A stretch of DNA of 64,000 nt, from contig QKIY01000035.1 of NCBI GenBank assembly GCA_003250975.1, positions 62,001 through 126,000 of the forward strand, read 5' to 3'. Positions 25,368 to 38,153 of the stretch are shown piece by piece; position 1 is the first letter of the stretch, and each line of letters begins with the position of its first letter. Position numbers and translations under genes: made by a program. This stretch comes from Gammaproteobacteria bacterium. Lineage in GTDB: Bacteria > Pseudomonadota > Gammaproteobacteria > Eutrophobiales > Eutrophobiaceae. The notes below the pieces were generated by a model. The model did not search any database, was not told the origin of the DNA, and saw only the letters and a list, made by a program, of their open reading frames with translations.

Positions 25368-28135
25368 CTATAACAAAAAAACAAAAAAGGAAAGGGATTT
25401 CCTCACGGGAAGCTCCCGATCCATTAATTACAGAAATTGATTCAGCGGCTGCGGATTATGCGGCAGAAATTGTAGAACTCCTTCATGAACAGGTCTGCTC
25501 TGTCATAAAGGAACGCAGCCCGGAGATACTTGACGTATTTACCGGAAAGGCAGAGATCCCGGATAACAGGGATGAAATTCTGAATTTATTACAGGCTTGG
25601 GGCATCTGGTTTCAGCTGTTGAATGTCGCCGAGGAAAATACCGGAATGCGTCGACGGCGCCAGCTTGAGAAACTTTCCGGTACAGAGGCTGTTCAGGGGA
25701 CATTTTCCAACCTACTGGCCCAGGCAAAGGCATCCAAGATAAAGGCAGATTCTGTGCAGGCATTGATTAATAATGCCTTTATCAGCCCTACAATTACGGC
25801 CCATCCTACTGAAGCAAAGCGTGTTACTGTCCTTGAAATCCACCGGCGTATCTATGTATTGCTCTATCGGCTTGAGGCTGAGCGCTGGACCCCAAGAGAA
25901 CGCGATAATTTTATCCTGGCGCTCAAAAATGAAGTAGATCTTTTGTGGCTTACAGGAGAATTACGCCTTGAAAAACCCTCGGTTGCTCAGGAGGTTGCCT
26001 GGGGTCTGCATTTTTTTGAACAATCCCTCTATGACCGCATCCCGGAAATGATCGATAGGCTGGGATGGGCGCTTGAAAAACATTATCCCGATAAGAAATT
26101 TGATATACCACCATTTTTCCAGTTTGGCTCCTGGATTGGCGGTGATCGTGACGGGAATCCATTCGTTACTAATGACGTTACGCGCCAGACGCTGTTTACA
26201 AACCGCGCCATGGTATTAAATCATTATCATATAAAGCTGGCAGGAATCATTAAACGTCTCAGTATTACCGAGCATGCCATCAAATTACCAGCCGATTTCA
26301 AGGCGGCATTAAAAAAATTACTCGCAGAGGTTGAAAAGTCAGAAACCCTGTTGTCTCGTAATCCCGGCGAGGTTTTCCGCCAGTATCTTGCCTGCATGAA
26401 TATCAAGCTCAATGGTACGATTAGCGCGGATCAGGATGGTGTGTCAGGTACGGCCGCTTACAAGAATGCTGATGAATTTATCAATGATCTACAGGTTCTT
26501 GAAAAGGCCTTGATTGATGCGGAATGTGCAGAACATGCTCGGGCACTGATCGTACCTTTCAGGCGTCAAGCCCAGGCATTCCGTTTCAGGACAGTACGTC
26601 TCGATCTGCGGGAAAACACCACGGTAACCAACAATACATTGAAGAGTATCTGGAAGGAATTGAATAACAGTGATGATGTGCCAGAACTGGATTCGAAGGA
26701 GTGGAAAGACTGGTTACTGGAAGAACTGGCACGTCCACTAAAGGAATTACCCGAATTTACCAAGCTTGATGAAACAGCTGCATCTACTTTTGGACTTTTC
26801 AAGATGGTCGCCGAGGTCATGGATCAAATGGACAGGGAAGCCTTCGGGAATTTTATTCTCAGTATGACACAGTCTGTGAGTGATGTTCTGGGTGTCTATC
26901 TGCTGGAAAAATATGCAGGCCTGTTTGTTGACGCTGAAGGGACTGAATATTGCCGCTTACCCATAGTTCCACTCTTCGAAACGATAGGTGATTTGCAGAA
27001 AGCACCCGAGATGATGACTGAAATACTTAATACCCCGGTTATCAGGCGCTCGGTCAAGGATCAGCGCGGTTATCATGAAGTCATGATTGGCTATTCTGAT
27101 TCAAACAAGGACGGTGGTTTCCTGACATCCAACTGGGAATTGAACAAGGCCCAGGCCAACCTTACTAGGGTCGGAGAGAAGTGTGGTATTCCTATTGTCT
27201 TTTTCCATGGCAGGGGTGGTTCAGTTAGTCGGGGTGGGGCTCCCACAGGCTATGCAATTGCCGCACAACCGGCCGGATCCATACATGGTCAGATGAGAAT
27301 CACAGAGCAGGGTGAAGTCGTTTCATCGAAATATGCCAACGAAGGTACGGCTGAGTACCAGATGGAACTGCTGACTTCGAGTATCTTTGCGCATACTCTG
27401 AAATCTCTCGATGAGGAGCAGCTAAGACCAGAACCCGAATTTGAGGAAGCGATGGAGGCGCTATCATCACTTTCCTATGCTCATTACAGGCAATTGGCGG
27501 AAAAGCAGGGACTGGTGGATTTCTATAGTGCTGCAAGTCCAGTCGAGGAACTGGCCAAGATGAACATTGGCTCGCGGCCTGCCCGCCGCTTCGGTGCGAA
27601 GACATTGGGTGATCTCCGTGCCATTCCCTGGGTCTTTGCCTGGACACAGAACCGTATGCTGGTACCCGGCTGGTATGGTTTGGGGACAGCTATTGATAGT
27701 TTTCTCAAAGTACGTGCTGATGAAGGTCTGAAGCTCCTCCAGGACATGTTTAACACATCACGGCTTTTCCGTCTGGTGATAGATGAGGTTGAAAAGACCC
27801 TGTCGCTGGTCGATCTGGATGTTGCACGTAAGTACTCTGAAATGGTCAAGGATGAGGACATCAGAAACGATATTTTCTCGATGATTGAAGGCGAGTATCA
27901 GAGAACGGTAAATGCCGTGTTCTCCATCACGGGTGACAAGGAACTCGGGACGCGCTTCAAGCGCTTCAGACGTAAGCTGAATCGCCGCTCCGATATACTC
28001 CACCAGGCCGGGCTGGAACAGGTTGACCTCGTAAAACGGGTACGTCAGCGAGGCGATCAGGCCGATATCAATGATCTGATCCCGTTATTATTGTCTATTA
28101 ACTGTATCAGTGCCGGCCTGGGTTGGACCGGATAA
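25364..28135 (+). CDS. ppc: phosphoenolpyruvate carboxylase
   Basis: PEPC carboxylates PEP to oxaloacetate, the CO2-fixing step of the serine cycle. It has 923 residues, longer than E. coli PPC (883), partly through a basic N-terminal extension. The catalytic His147 in ISPTITAHPTE, GSWIGGDRDGNP, GYSDSNKDGG and the GRGGSVSRGGAP loop are intact. The extreme C-terminus reads SAGLGWTG where most PEPCs end MRNTG; the Asn that helps bind aspartate or malate in E. coli (Asn881) is Trp here. The ATG overlaps the hydroxypyruvate reductase stop (ATGA), so translation is coupled. Confidence 0.95.
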   Translation: MTITKKQKRKGISSREAPDPLITEIDSAAADYAAEIVELLHEQVCSVIKERSPEILDVFTGKAEIPDNRDEILNLLQAWGIWFQLLNVAEENTGMRRRRQLEKLSGTEAVQGTFSNLLAQAKASKIKADSVQALINNAFISPTITAHPTEAKRVTVLEIHRRIYVLLYRLEAERWTPRERDNFILALKNEVDLLWLTGELRLEKPSVAQEVAWGLHFFEQSLYDRIPEMIDRLGWALEKHYPDKKFDIPPFFQFGSWIGGDRDGNPFVTNDVTRQTLFTNRAMVLNHYHIKLAGIIKRLSITEHAIKLPADFKAALKKLLAEVEKSETLLSRNPGEVFRQYLACMNIKLNGTISADQDGVSGTAAYKNADEFINDLQVLEKALIDAECAEHARALIVPFRRQAQAFRFRTVRLDLRENTTVTNNTLKSIWKELNNSDDVPELDSKEWKDWLLEELARPLKELPEFTKLDETAASTFGLFKMVAEVMDQMDREAFGNFILSMTQSVSDVLGVYLLEKYAGLFVDAEGTEYCRLPIVPLFETIGDLQKAPEMMTEILNTPVIRRSVKDQRGYHEVMIGYSDSNKDGGFLTSNWELNKAQANLTRVGEKCGIPIVFFHGRGGSVSRGGAPTGYAIAAQPAGSIHGQMRITEQGEVVSSKYANEGTAEYQMELLTSSIFAHTLKSLDEEQLRPEPEFEEAMEALSSLSYAHYRQLAEKQGLVDFYSAASPVEELAKMNIGSRPARRFGAKTLGDLRAIPWVFAWTQNRMLVPGWYGLGTAIDSFLKVRADEGLKLLQDMFNTSRLFRLVIDEVEKTLSLVDLDVARKYSEMVKDEDIRNDIFSMIEGEYQRTVNAVFSITGDKELGTRFKRFRRKLNRRSDILHQAGLEQVDLVKRVRQRGDQADINDLIPLLLSINCISAGLGWTG

Positions 28136-28190
28136 GACATTTCAAATTCCAGGATCTCCGAATTTACCGCTAATAAAGATGCACCATTTT

Positions 28191-28210
28191 GCAGCAATTT
28201 TATGCTGCAT
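28191..28210. promoter_or_regulatory. perfect inverted repeat, possible activator site
   Basis: TGCAGCA (28191-28197) and TGCTGCA (28204-28210) are exact inverted copies separated by six bases. The dyad lies about 130 bp upstream of the sigma54-like promoter, a usual distance for an enhancer-binding activator. It is not followed by a T-tract, so it is a poor terminator for ppc. The regulator is unknown. Confidence 0.45.
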
Positions 28211-28335
28211 CACACCATTTAGGTGTTGTCTGAGACCGTCATTTTCTGCCAATTTTTCTCATACACTCCACTGTAATATAACCATTATTTGTATATCTTA
28301 TTGATAAATATATAAATCTGTTTTTTATACAAAAT

Positions 28336-28351
28336 TGGCATCTTCTTTGCA
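28336..28351 (+). promoter_or_regulatory. candidate sigma54 (-24/-12) promoter
   Basis: The sequence TGGCATCTTCTTTGCA has GG at 28337-28338 and GC at 28349-28350 with exactly ten bases between, matching the TGGCA-N7-TTGCA sigma54 pattern closely. The start would fall near 28362, giving a roughly 90-base leader before the hydrolase ATG. No rpoN or activator gene is in the window. Confidence 0.5.
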
Positions 28352-28453
28352 ATATAGTCAGCATATGGCCAAAAATGTGTTTTGAGGGGCTAAAATCCTG
28401 AATTAAGCATTTTGAAGGCCGGAGAACCTTAACGTGTAAGTGAGGTACTGGCT

Positions 28454-29617
28454 ATGAAACAAGAGAATAGACAGTATGCATCTATTGAAGATGGGCGGCT
28501 ATTATACGTCTTGTTTAACCAGTTGCTTCTCTGTGCACTCCTCATTTTCTGCTTCCCGGCACAGGCCGAAGAACCGGTTGGACGGGACAACAGTATGCCG
28601 GGTCAGTTGTATGATATCGGCACCCATCGCCTGCATTTATTCTGTTCCGGACAAGGCAGCCCCACTGTCGTAATTGATTCGGGGCTGGGTGGCTTTTCAC
28701 TGGAATGGCAGACTGTGCAGGCTAATCTGTCAAGCAAGGTAAAGGTCTGTTCCTATGACCGTGCCGGATACGGCTGGAGCGACCCGGGTCCGGCCCCGCG
28801 TACTTCACAGCAGATTGCCAAGGAATTACACTCCCTGCTTGAAGTTGCCAGGATCGATGGTCCCTATATCCTAGTCGGGCACTCTTTTGGCGGCTATAAC
28901 ATCCGTTACTATGCGAGCACTTATCCCCAGGATGTCGTCGGCCTGGTGCTGGTCGATGCGTCACATCCGGAACAGTTTCAGCGGTTGCCCAAAAAGGAGG
29001 AGACAGCCGGGCCGGTTGTAAGAAGCAACGCTTATACCAGGAACAATAGCTATACCATCCGTATTTCTGTCCCGGTTATTCCCGATAATTTTCCGGAAGA
29101 CAAGAAACAACTGGCTTTTGCACTGATGGCCAATTTCAAGGCCATGAAGACTAGGGACCTGGAGTGGGCCAGTTTCAATGAAAGCGCTGCACAGGTCACT
29201 GATATCGGCAATCTACCTGATGTTCCCCTTGCGGTTGTTACCAGGGGAATGCGTGTCTGGCCGCATACAGAATTTGGCGATGCCTCTGAAAGGGTGTGGC
29301 AGGAACTCCAGGATGATTTATGTCACCTGACCAGTCACTCTGAACATTACATGGCGTACCAGAGTGGCCACCTTGTACATCTGGATCAGCCTGATCTGGT
29401 GCTGAACGCCATTAGCCAAACTGTGAACAAGGCTAATGAGATAAAGGCGGTTCGTATGGCGGCCCTGGAGCAGAAGCAGCAGACCTTGTCGGGGAGCGAT
29501 CTCATGGCGATTAACAATTATAATAATGTATTAGCATATGACAGGCCGTTACTGTTCCTTCCGATCGCATATGAACAAATCAAGTATTATCAGCCATTGC
29601 ACGCAAATGCATTCTGA
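28454..29617 (+). CDS. secreted or membrane-anchored alpha/beta hydrolase
   Basis: The 387-residue protein has an N-terminal hydrophobic segment (about residues 17-38, ending AQA, with a plausible cleavage near Glu39), so it probably acts in the periplasm or beyond. The hydrolase core shows the nucleophile elbow GHSFGG with Ser144, the oxyanion strand DSGLGGFSLEW, YDRAGYGWSD, an Asp in LVDASHPEQF, and a late His in SGHLVHLDQPDLV. The C-terminal 60 residues after the core are extra. Substrate is unknown; esterase or lipase activity is likely. It may be a sigma54-dependent single gene. GTGAGG precedes the ATG. Confidence 0.85.
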   Translation: MKQENRQYASIEDGRLLYVLFNQLLLCALLIFCFPAQAEEPVGRDNSMPGQLYDIGTHRLHLFCSGQGSPTVVIDSGLGGFSLEWQTVQANLSSKVKVCSYDRAGYGWSDPGPAPRTSQQIAKELHSLLEVARIDGPYILVGHSFGGYNIRYYASTYPQDVVGLVLVDASHPEQFQRLPKKEETAGPVVRSNAYTRNNSYTIRISVPVIPDNFPEDKKQLAFALMANFKAMKTRDLEWASFNESAAQVTDIGNLPDVPLAVVTRGMRVWPHTEFGDASERVWQELQDDLCHLTSHSEHYMAYQSGHLVHLDQPDLVLNAISQTVNKANEIKAVRMAALEQKQQTLSGSDLMAINNYNNVLAYDRPLLFLPIAYEQIKYYQPLHANAF

Positions 29618-29712
29618 TTAATTCCTTGCCGGATTGCCCTGCAGTAAAAAAACTGCAGATTTACTGAACCGGGGTAACGCAGTTTTGTCTGAAACAGTAA
29701 AGTTAAACTGCG

Positions 29713-30459
29713 TTGAATATGAAAACTCATTTCCCATGTACCATCTTCAGCCTGCTATTACTGTTTTTCAGCACGGGCTTAACCGCGGAATCCTATGAAT
29801 CAACTGACAGGCGGGTAAACGTACTTGAGTTATATACCTCGGAGGGTTGCAGCAGTTGCCCCCCTGCTGACAGATGGCTGAGCCGCCTAAAAGATGATGA
29901 GCGCTTGTGGCAGGAACTCATCCCCGTCGCCTTCCATGTCGATTACTGGAACTATATTGGATGGCCAGACCGGTTTTCATCCGAGAAATTCAGCCAGCGG
30001 CAGAGGCGATATGCCAGCGCACTTCAGGTCTCTACGGTTTATACCCCCGGCTTTCTGTTAAATGGCAAGGAGTGGCGTTCATTTTTCGGGCAACGCAGAC
30101 TTGCACTGGATACGACCTCCGGTGCAGGCGTATTAAAGGCAGAGGTGAATGGCGGTGAAGTCAATGCACTATACAAAATAGCGGAACATTGGAATAACTA
30201 TGTGCTGAATATTGCCCTACTGGGGTTTAACCTGAAGTCCCGTGTCAATGCGGGGGAGAACAGCGGCAAGGTCCTTATGCATGATTTCGCGGTACTGGGG
30301 TTTGACACGGTACCCATGACACAGGTTGCTTCGGGCTATAAGGCCAAGGCCAGTCTACCACAACCGTCCAATCCGGCGATGCAAAAGGCTGTGGCCCTTT
30401 GGGTCAGTCTGTCGCATGATCAGACCCCCTTGCAAGCAACCGGTGGGTGGTTGCAATAA
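29713..30459 (+). CDS. secreted DUF1223 (thioredoxin-fold-like) protein
   Basis: The 248-residue protein has a signal peptide (hydrophobic core about residues 9-24, then LTAES). The DUF1223 signature follows: VLELYTSEGCSSCPPADRWL with the CxxC pair Cys46/Cys49, then FHVDYWNYIGWPDRFSS and TPGFLLNGKEWR. The family has a thioredoxin-like fold and no settled role; a periplasmic redox or metal function is plausible. It lies 95 bp after the hydrolase on the same strand; co-transcription is possible. Confidence 0.88.
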   Translation: MNMKTHFPCTIFSLLLLFFSTGLTAESYESTDRRVNVLELYTSEGCSSCPPADRWLSRLKDDERLWQELIPVAFHVDYWNYIGWPDRFSSEKFSQRQRRYASALQVSTVYTPGFLLNGKEWRSFFGQRRLALDTTSGAGVLKAEVNGGEVNALYKIAEHWNNYVLNIALLGFNLKSRVNAGENSGKVLMHDFAVLGFDTVPMTQVASGYKAKASLPQPSNPAMQKAVALWVSLSHDQTPLQATGGWLQ

Positions 30460-30504
30460 GCATGATAAACAGGAAAACTGAAATAATTTTAGGAGGGGAC
30501 CGGA

Positions 30505-30714
30505 ATGAAATATGGTGCGAAAAACAAGCTGATTGGGACAGTAACTGCTATCAAGCGTGGCAATGTCATGAGCCAGGTTGACCTTGATATTCCAGCAAAT
30601 TCTCCCATGAGTTCAGTCATGACAATTGATTCACTGGATGGACTGGATATCAGTGAGGGTGACAAGGTCCGGGTTGTGATAAAGGCTGTTAATGTATTGC
30701 TGATCAAGGAGTGA
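30505..30714 (+). CDS. mop: molbindin (single TOBE/Mop domain)
   Basis: The 69-residue protein is one Mop/TOBE domain: KNKLIGTVTAIKRGNVMSQVDLDI, then SSVMTIDSLDGLDISEGDKVRVVIKAVNVLLIKE. Free-standing Mop proteins form hexamers that store molybdate or tungstate oxyanions in the cytoplasm. A very strong AGGAGGGG lies about seven bases before the ATG, suggesting high expression. A strong terminator follows directly. No modABC genes are near. The convergent neighbour fhs uses formate, whose dehydrogenases often need Mo or W; that link is an inference. Confidence 0.9.
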   Translation: MKYGAKNKLIGTVTAIKRGNVMSQVDLDIPANSPMSSVMTIDSLDGLDISEGDKVRVVIKAVNVLLIKE

Positions 30715-30720
30715 GTAAAG

Positions 30721-30746
30721 AAAGCCCGGCATTGCCGGGCTTTTTT
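30721..30746. terminator. bidirectional intrinsic terminator between mop and fhs
   Basis: A ten-base-pair stem (AAGCCCGGCA at 30722-30731, paired with TGCCGGGCTT) with almost no loop is followed by a run of Ts to 30746 on the plus strand. Read on the minus strand, the same stem is followed by TTTCTTT, so it can also end the fhs transcript, whose stop lies 20 bases away. Confidence 0.85.
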
Positions 30747-30766
30747 GCCAGTAAGGAGTTCCAGGA

Positions 30767-32440
30767 CTAGAAAAGTCCCGTGATATTGCCATTGGCATCT
30801 ACGTCGATTTTCTCCGCTGCCGGCACCTTGGGTAATCCGGGCATGGTCATCATATTCCCGGCAATCGCGACAACAAAGCCAGCACCATTCGCCAGCCTGA
30901 CTTCGCTGATTTCAACCTTGTGCCCTTCTGGGGCGCCGCGGGTGGCCGGGTTAGTCGTGAGTGACATTTGTGTCTTGGCTATACAGATCGGTAGTTTTCC
31001 GTATTCCTTGTTGAGGGCATCGATATCCGCCTGGACCTTGGGTGACGCGGTTACTTCGCCTGCTGCATAGATCTTCTTGGCGATAGTCTCGATTTTCTCC
31101 CACAGGGATAGGTTCTCATCGTAGACAAATTTATGTTGCCCCGGTTTATTGTCTACAATATCGATTACAGCCTTCGCCAGGTTTTCTGCGCCGGCGCCGC
31201 CATCAGCCCAGTGCGTTGAAACAATGCACTTGCCACCCAGGCTTTCCACTTTGGATTTCAGCATCTCAATCTCAGCATCCGTATCATTGACAAAATGATT
31301 GATGCATACAACGCATGGTAAACCGTAATGGTCCTGGATATTGCTGAGATGCTTTTCTAAATTGACCATGCCCTTTTCAAGCGCCTTCACGTTCTCCGCA
31401 TTGAGGTCTTCTTTATTGATCCCGCCGTGGTATTTCAAAGCGCGGATGGTAGCAACCAGTACAATAGCATTGGGTTTCAGGCCAGCTTTGCGGCATTTGA
31501 TATCAATGAATTTTTCCGCGCCCAGGTCCGCACCGAAACCGGCCTCAGTAATAACATAATCTGCCAGTTTGAGAGCTGTCTGGGTTGCGGTCACACTGTT
31601 GCAGCCGTGGGCAATATTCGCGAAAGGGCCGCCGTGAATCAAGGCTAGGTTATTTTCCAGGGTCTGGACCAGATTTGGCTTTATGGCGTCCTTGAGCAGT
31701 GCGGTCATGGCCCCATGGGCATTGATGTCCCTTGCATGAACCGGCTTTTTATCTCCGCGGGTATAACCGATGACGATATTACCTAGGCGTTCCTTTAAAT
31801 CCGAGATGGAGGTTGCCAGACAAAAGATGGCCATGACTTCCGAGGCTACCGTAATGTCATAACCGTCTTCCCTTGGAAAACCGTTGGCTGTACCGCCTAG
31901 TGCGATTACGATCTTCCGGAGGGCCCGATCATTCATATCCACAACGCGTTTCCAGGTAATCAGGCGGGGGTCAATATTCAGGGCATTACCATGATTGATG
32001 TGGTTGTCCAGCATGGCAGAAAGCAGGTTATGGGCCGCACCAATGGCGTGGAAATCCCCGGTAAAATGCAAATTAATGTCTTCCATGGGAACCACCTGGG
32101 CATAGCCACCTCCGGCGGCTCCACCCTTGACTCCAAAACAGGGACCCAGAGACGGTTCCCGCAAACAGATCAATGTCTTTTTGCCCAGACGGTTCATGGC
32201 ATCACCCAGGCCGACCGTGGTGGTGGTCTTGCCTTCACCGGCGGGTGTCGGGCTGATGGCTGTTGTCAGGATTAATTTACCATCAGACCTATCTTTCAGG
32301 CTGTCGATATAATCAAGGGATAATTTAGCCTTGTAGTGTCCATAAGGCTCCAGATGTTCGCTTTCTATGCCGTATTGTTCCTTGGCCAGATCGATAATGT
32401 ATTTTTTATTGGCTTTTTGGGCGATTTCTATATCAGACAT
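30767..32440 (-). CDS. fhs: formate-tetrahydrofolate ligase
   Basis: This enzyme ATP-dependently joins formate to tetrahydrofolate, giving 10-formyl-THF for serine-cycle assimilation and purine synthesis. The 557-residue length equals that of methylotroph FtfL. The P-loop [14 protein letters not shown] is at 65-78. The family blocks [28 protein letters not shown]-type [11 protein letters not shown] and [15 protein letters not shown] are present. AAGGAGACATCGCC precedes the ATG. It is a single-gene unit convergent with mop. With the serine-cycle operon upstream it implies that formate is a carbon-entry point. Confidence 0.96.
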   Translation of the reverse strand: MSDIEIAQKANKKYIIDLAKEQYGIESEHLEPYGHYKAKLSLDYIDSLKDRSDGKLILTTAISPTPAGEGKTTTTVGLGDAMNRLGKKTLICLREPSLGPCFGVKGGAAGGGYAQVVPMEDINLHFTGDFHAIGAAHNLLSAMLDNHINHGNALNIDPRLITWKRVVDMNDRALRKIVIALGGTANGFPREDGYDITVASEVMAIFCLATSISDLKERLGNIVIGYTRGDKKPVHARDINAHGAMTALLKDAIKPNLVQTLENNLALIHGGPFANIAHGCNSVTATQTALKLADYVITEAGFGADLGAEKFIDIKCRKAGLKPNAIVLVATIRALKYHGGINKEDLNAENVKALEKGMVNLEKHLSNIQDHYGLPCVVCINHFVNDTDAEIEMLKSKVESLGGKCIVSTHWADGGAGAENLAKAVIDIVDNKPGQHKFVYDENLSLWEKIETIAKKIYAAGEVTASPKVQADIDALNKEYGKLPICIAKTQMSLTTNPATRGAPEGHKVEISEVRLANGAGFVVAIAGNMMTMPGLPKVPAAEKIDVDANGNITGLF

Positions 32441-32568
32441 GGCGATGTCTCCTTCAATAGGTTCCTATATGTATAATTGTGTCTAATTATTTTTTTGTGG
32501 CGTGATGAACCTGATGCCGCCTTTCATTCTTTTTGTGACCCCGGCAGCGGCTTTTGGCCCCATTTTAG

Positions 32569-32853
32569 CGTGTTAGGCTGACATATTCACTACCCAGTGG
32601 GGCGCCGGCCCTGGCCAGGTCTCTGGGAGAGAACCCGGACGAATCGATCAATCTGCTGGAGATCCCCTCGAAGCGGAAGCAGCTGGCCCCAGTAAAACGC
32701 CAGTCTTCCCTGCAACAGGCCATGACCCTGCTTGATGAGACCGAGGCCGAGGCGCTCTATGTGGTCAGTCCCCTAGGGGTCTCGGCGGACAAGATCCTGG
32801 GTATTATTACCGTCGAGGATATTGAACAGCACTATCGGCCCCGGCCGGTATAA
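32569..32853 (+). pseudogene. 3' fragment of a CBS-domain protein, probably a ClC-type chloride channel
   Basis: The frame is open from 32569 (after TAG at 32566) to TAA at 32853, about 94 codons, but has no ATG, GTG or TTG start in its first part and no Shine-Dalgarno. The translation includes QSSLQQAMTLLDETEAEALY and DKILGIITVEDIEQHY, which is the second half of a CBS domain as found at the C-terminus of ClC channels. The membrane part is missing. I read it as the tail of a deleted gene. It ends eight bases before the stop of the convergent EamA gene. Confidence 0.65.
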
Positions 32854-32861
32854 GTCGGGCT

Positions 32862-33734
32862 TCAGTCCGGTTCCGTCAGGGGGGGCAGAGAGGGCCGGTG
32901 CAGGGTGATTGAGCCGGCGATAATCACCAGGCAGGCGCCGACCAGGGTGAGATAATCCGGGATCTCCTGCCAGATAAACCAGCCATACAGTGCGGCAAAG
33001 ATGACCGTGGTATAGGTAAAGGGGCCGATCTCGGCCGCAGGGGCCAGGCTGTAACTGTAGGTCAGCAACAGCTGTCCCACGGTGGCGCATAGACCGACAA
33101 GCATCATAACTAGGATGACAACGGTTGGCGGTGTCTGCCAGGCCCAGAACAGGGGTACGGCCGAGATGAGGGTACCCGTGAGGCTGAAGTAAAAGACGGT
33201 ACGCAAGGTCGGTTCGGTCTTTGACAGGTTCCGAATTGTGACCATCGCGAGTGCGGCCAAGATGGCGGACAGTAACCCCACCAGGGCGGCACTGTCCAGG
33301 ATCCCCCCCTGCGGTTTTAGGATGAGGCAGATACCGATAAATCCCAGCAAGATGGCAAATACCAGCTTGCCGGAGGACCGCTCCTTCAGCCAGATCAAGG
33401 CAATCAGTGCAATGAAGATGGGGGATGAGTAATTCAGTAATACGGCCTCTGCCAGGTCCAGGTGGGCAATGGCATAGAAGAAGCAATACATGGCACTCAG
33501 GCCAGCGATGGAACGTAGCAGGTGAGCCCAGGGCCGGCGTGTCTTCAAATGCCCGATCCCTTTTTTCAGGACCCAGGGAAGGAGAAACAGTAACCCAAAA
33601 CTGTTTCTCAGGAATACGGTAACCTCATTGGGTAGATATAACGATGCATAACGGACACCCGCACTCATTGATGCAAACATCAAGGAGGCCAGGATAGCGC
33701 AATAAGCGCCGCGCAGTAGCATGTGTGAATGCAT
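32862..33734 (-). CDS. EamA/DMT-family transporter
   Basis: The 290-residue protein has ten predicted membrane helices in two EamA repeats (about residues 7-140 and 150-280). RNSFGLLFLLPWVLKKG, AVLLNYSSPIFIALIALIWLKE in the first repeat and TYTTVIFAALYGWFIWQEIPD in the second are typical. These are exporters or importers of small metabolites such as amino acids or purines; the substrate cannot be read from sequence. It appears to be a single gene, transcribed towards the ClC-like fragment. Confidence 0.9.
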   Translation of the reverse strand: MHSHMLLRGAYCAILASLMFASMSAGVRYASLYLPNEVTVFLRNSFGLLFLLPWVLKKGIGHLKTRRPWAHLLRSIAGLSAMYCFFYAIAHLDLAEAVLLNYSSPIFIALIALIWLKERSSGKLVFAILLGFIGICLILKPQGGILDSAALVGLLSAILAALAMVTIRNLSKTEPTLRTVFYFSLTGTLISAVPLFWAWQTPPTVVILVMMLVGLCATVGQLLLTYSYSLAPAAEIGPFTYTTVIFAALYGWFIWQEIPDYLTLVGACLVIIAGSITLHRPSLPPLTEPD

Positions 33735-36519
<2,785 letters not shown>

Positions 36520-36534
36520 ACAATATAATTATAA

Positions 36535-37833
<1,299 letters not shown>

Positions 37834-37854
37834 CGAACACATGAAGATGAAAGT

Positions 37855-38151
37855 ATGAAATTCGTTTGTCTGTTTTTGCTGGTAATTTTGATTATGCTCC
37901 AATACCGGCTCTGGATTGGACAAGGTAGCCTAACCTATGTCCATCATCTTAATCGGCAAAAACAGGCCCAGATGGAAGAGAACCGCATCCTGCTGGAACG
38001 TAACCAGTCACTTTCTGCGGAAGTCAATGATCTCAAGCATGGGTTTGCAGCGATTGAAGAACGGGCACGCAGCGAAATGGGCATGATAAAAAAGGATGAA
38101 ACGTTCTATCAGATTGTTCGTCTGGACGACGGGCCAGAAGATCAGGACTGA
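37855..38151 (+). CDS. ftsB: cell division protein FtsB
   Basis: FtsB forms the FtsQLB complex that activates septal peptidoglycan synthesis. The 98-residue protein has one N-terminal membrane helix (about residues 3-20), the conserved RLWIGQGSLTYVHHL stretch, and a leucine-zipper-like coiled coil (about 32-70: MEENRILLERNQSLSAEVNDLK), then IEERARSEMGMIKKDE. It lies between eno and ispD, as in E. coli, and is two bases from ispD. Confidence 0.94.
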   Translation: MKFVCLFLLVILIMLQYRLWIGQGSLTYVHHLNRQKQAQMEENRILLERNQSLSAEVNDLKHGFAAIEERARSEMGMIKKDETFYQIVRLDDGPEDQD

Positions 38152-38153
38152 TT

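Larger units (their letters stand above)
28136..28453 (+). other. 318-bp gap after ppc, AT-rich, with dyads and a sigma54-like promoter
   Basis: There is no gene in this gap and no T-rich intrinsic terminator after ppc. It holds a 20-bp perfect dyad at 28191-28210, two copies of CACCATTT (28183-28190 and 28213-28220) that flank this dyad, a smaller dyad CACC/GGTG next to the second copy, and a -24/-12 promoter at 28336-28351. The segment 28362-28453 would be the leader of the downstream hydrolase mRNA and has no structure that I recognise. Confidence 0.45.

Noticed and set aside
32569-32853. Possible internal frameshift in the CBS-domain fragment
   Set aside because: Careful re-reading showed one continuous frame from 32569 to the stop; the gene is truncated, not frameshifted.
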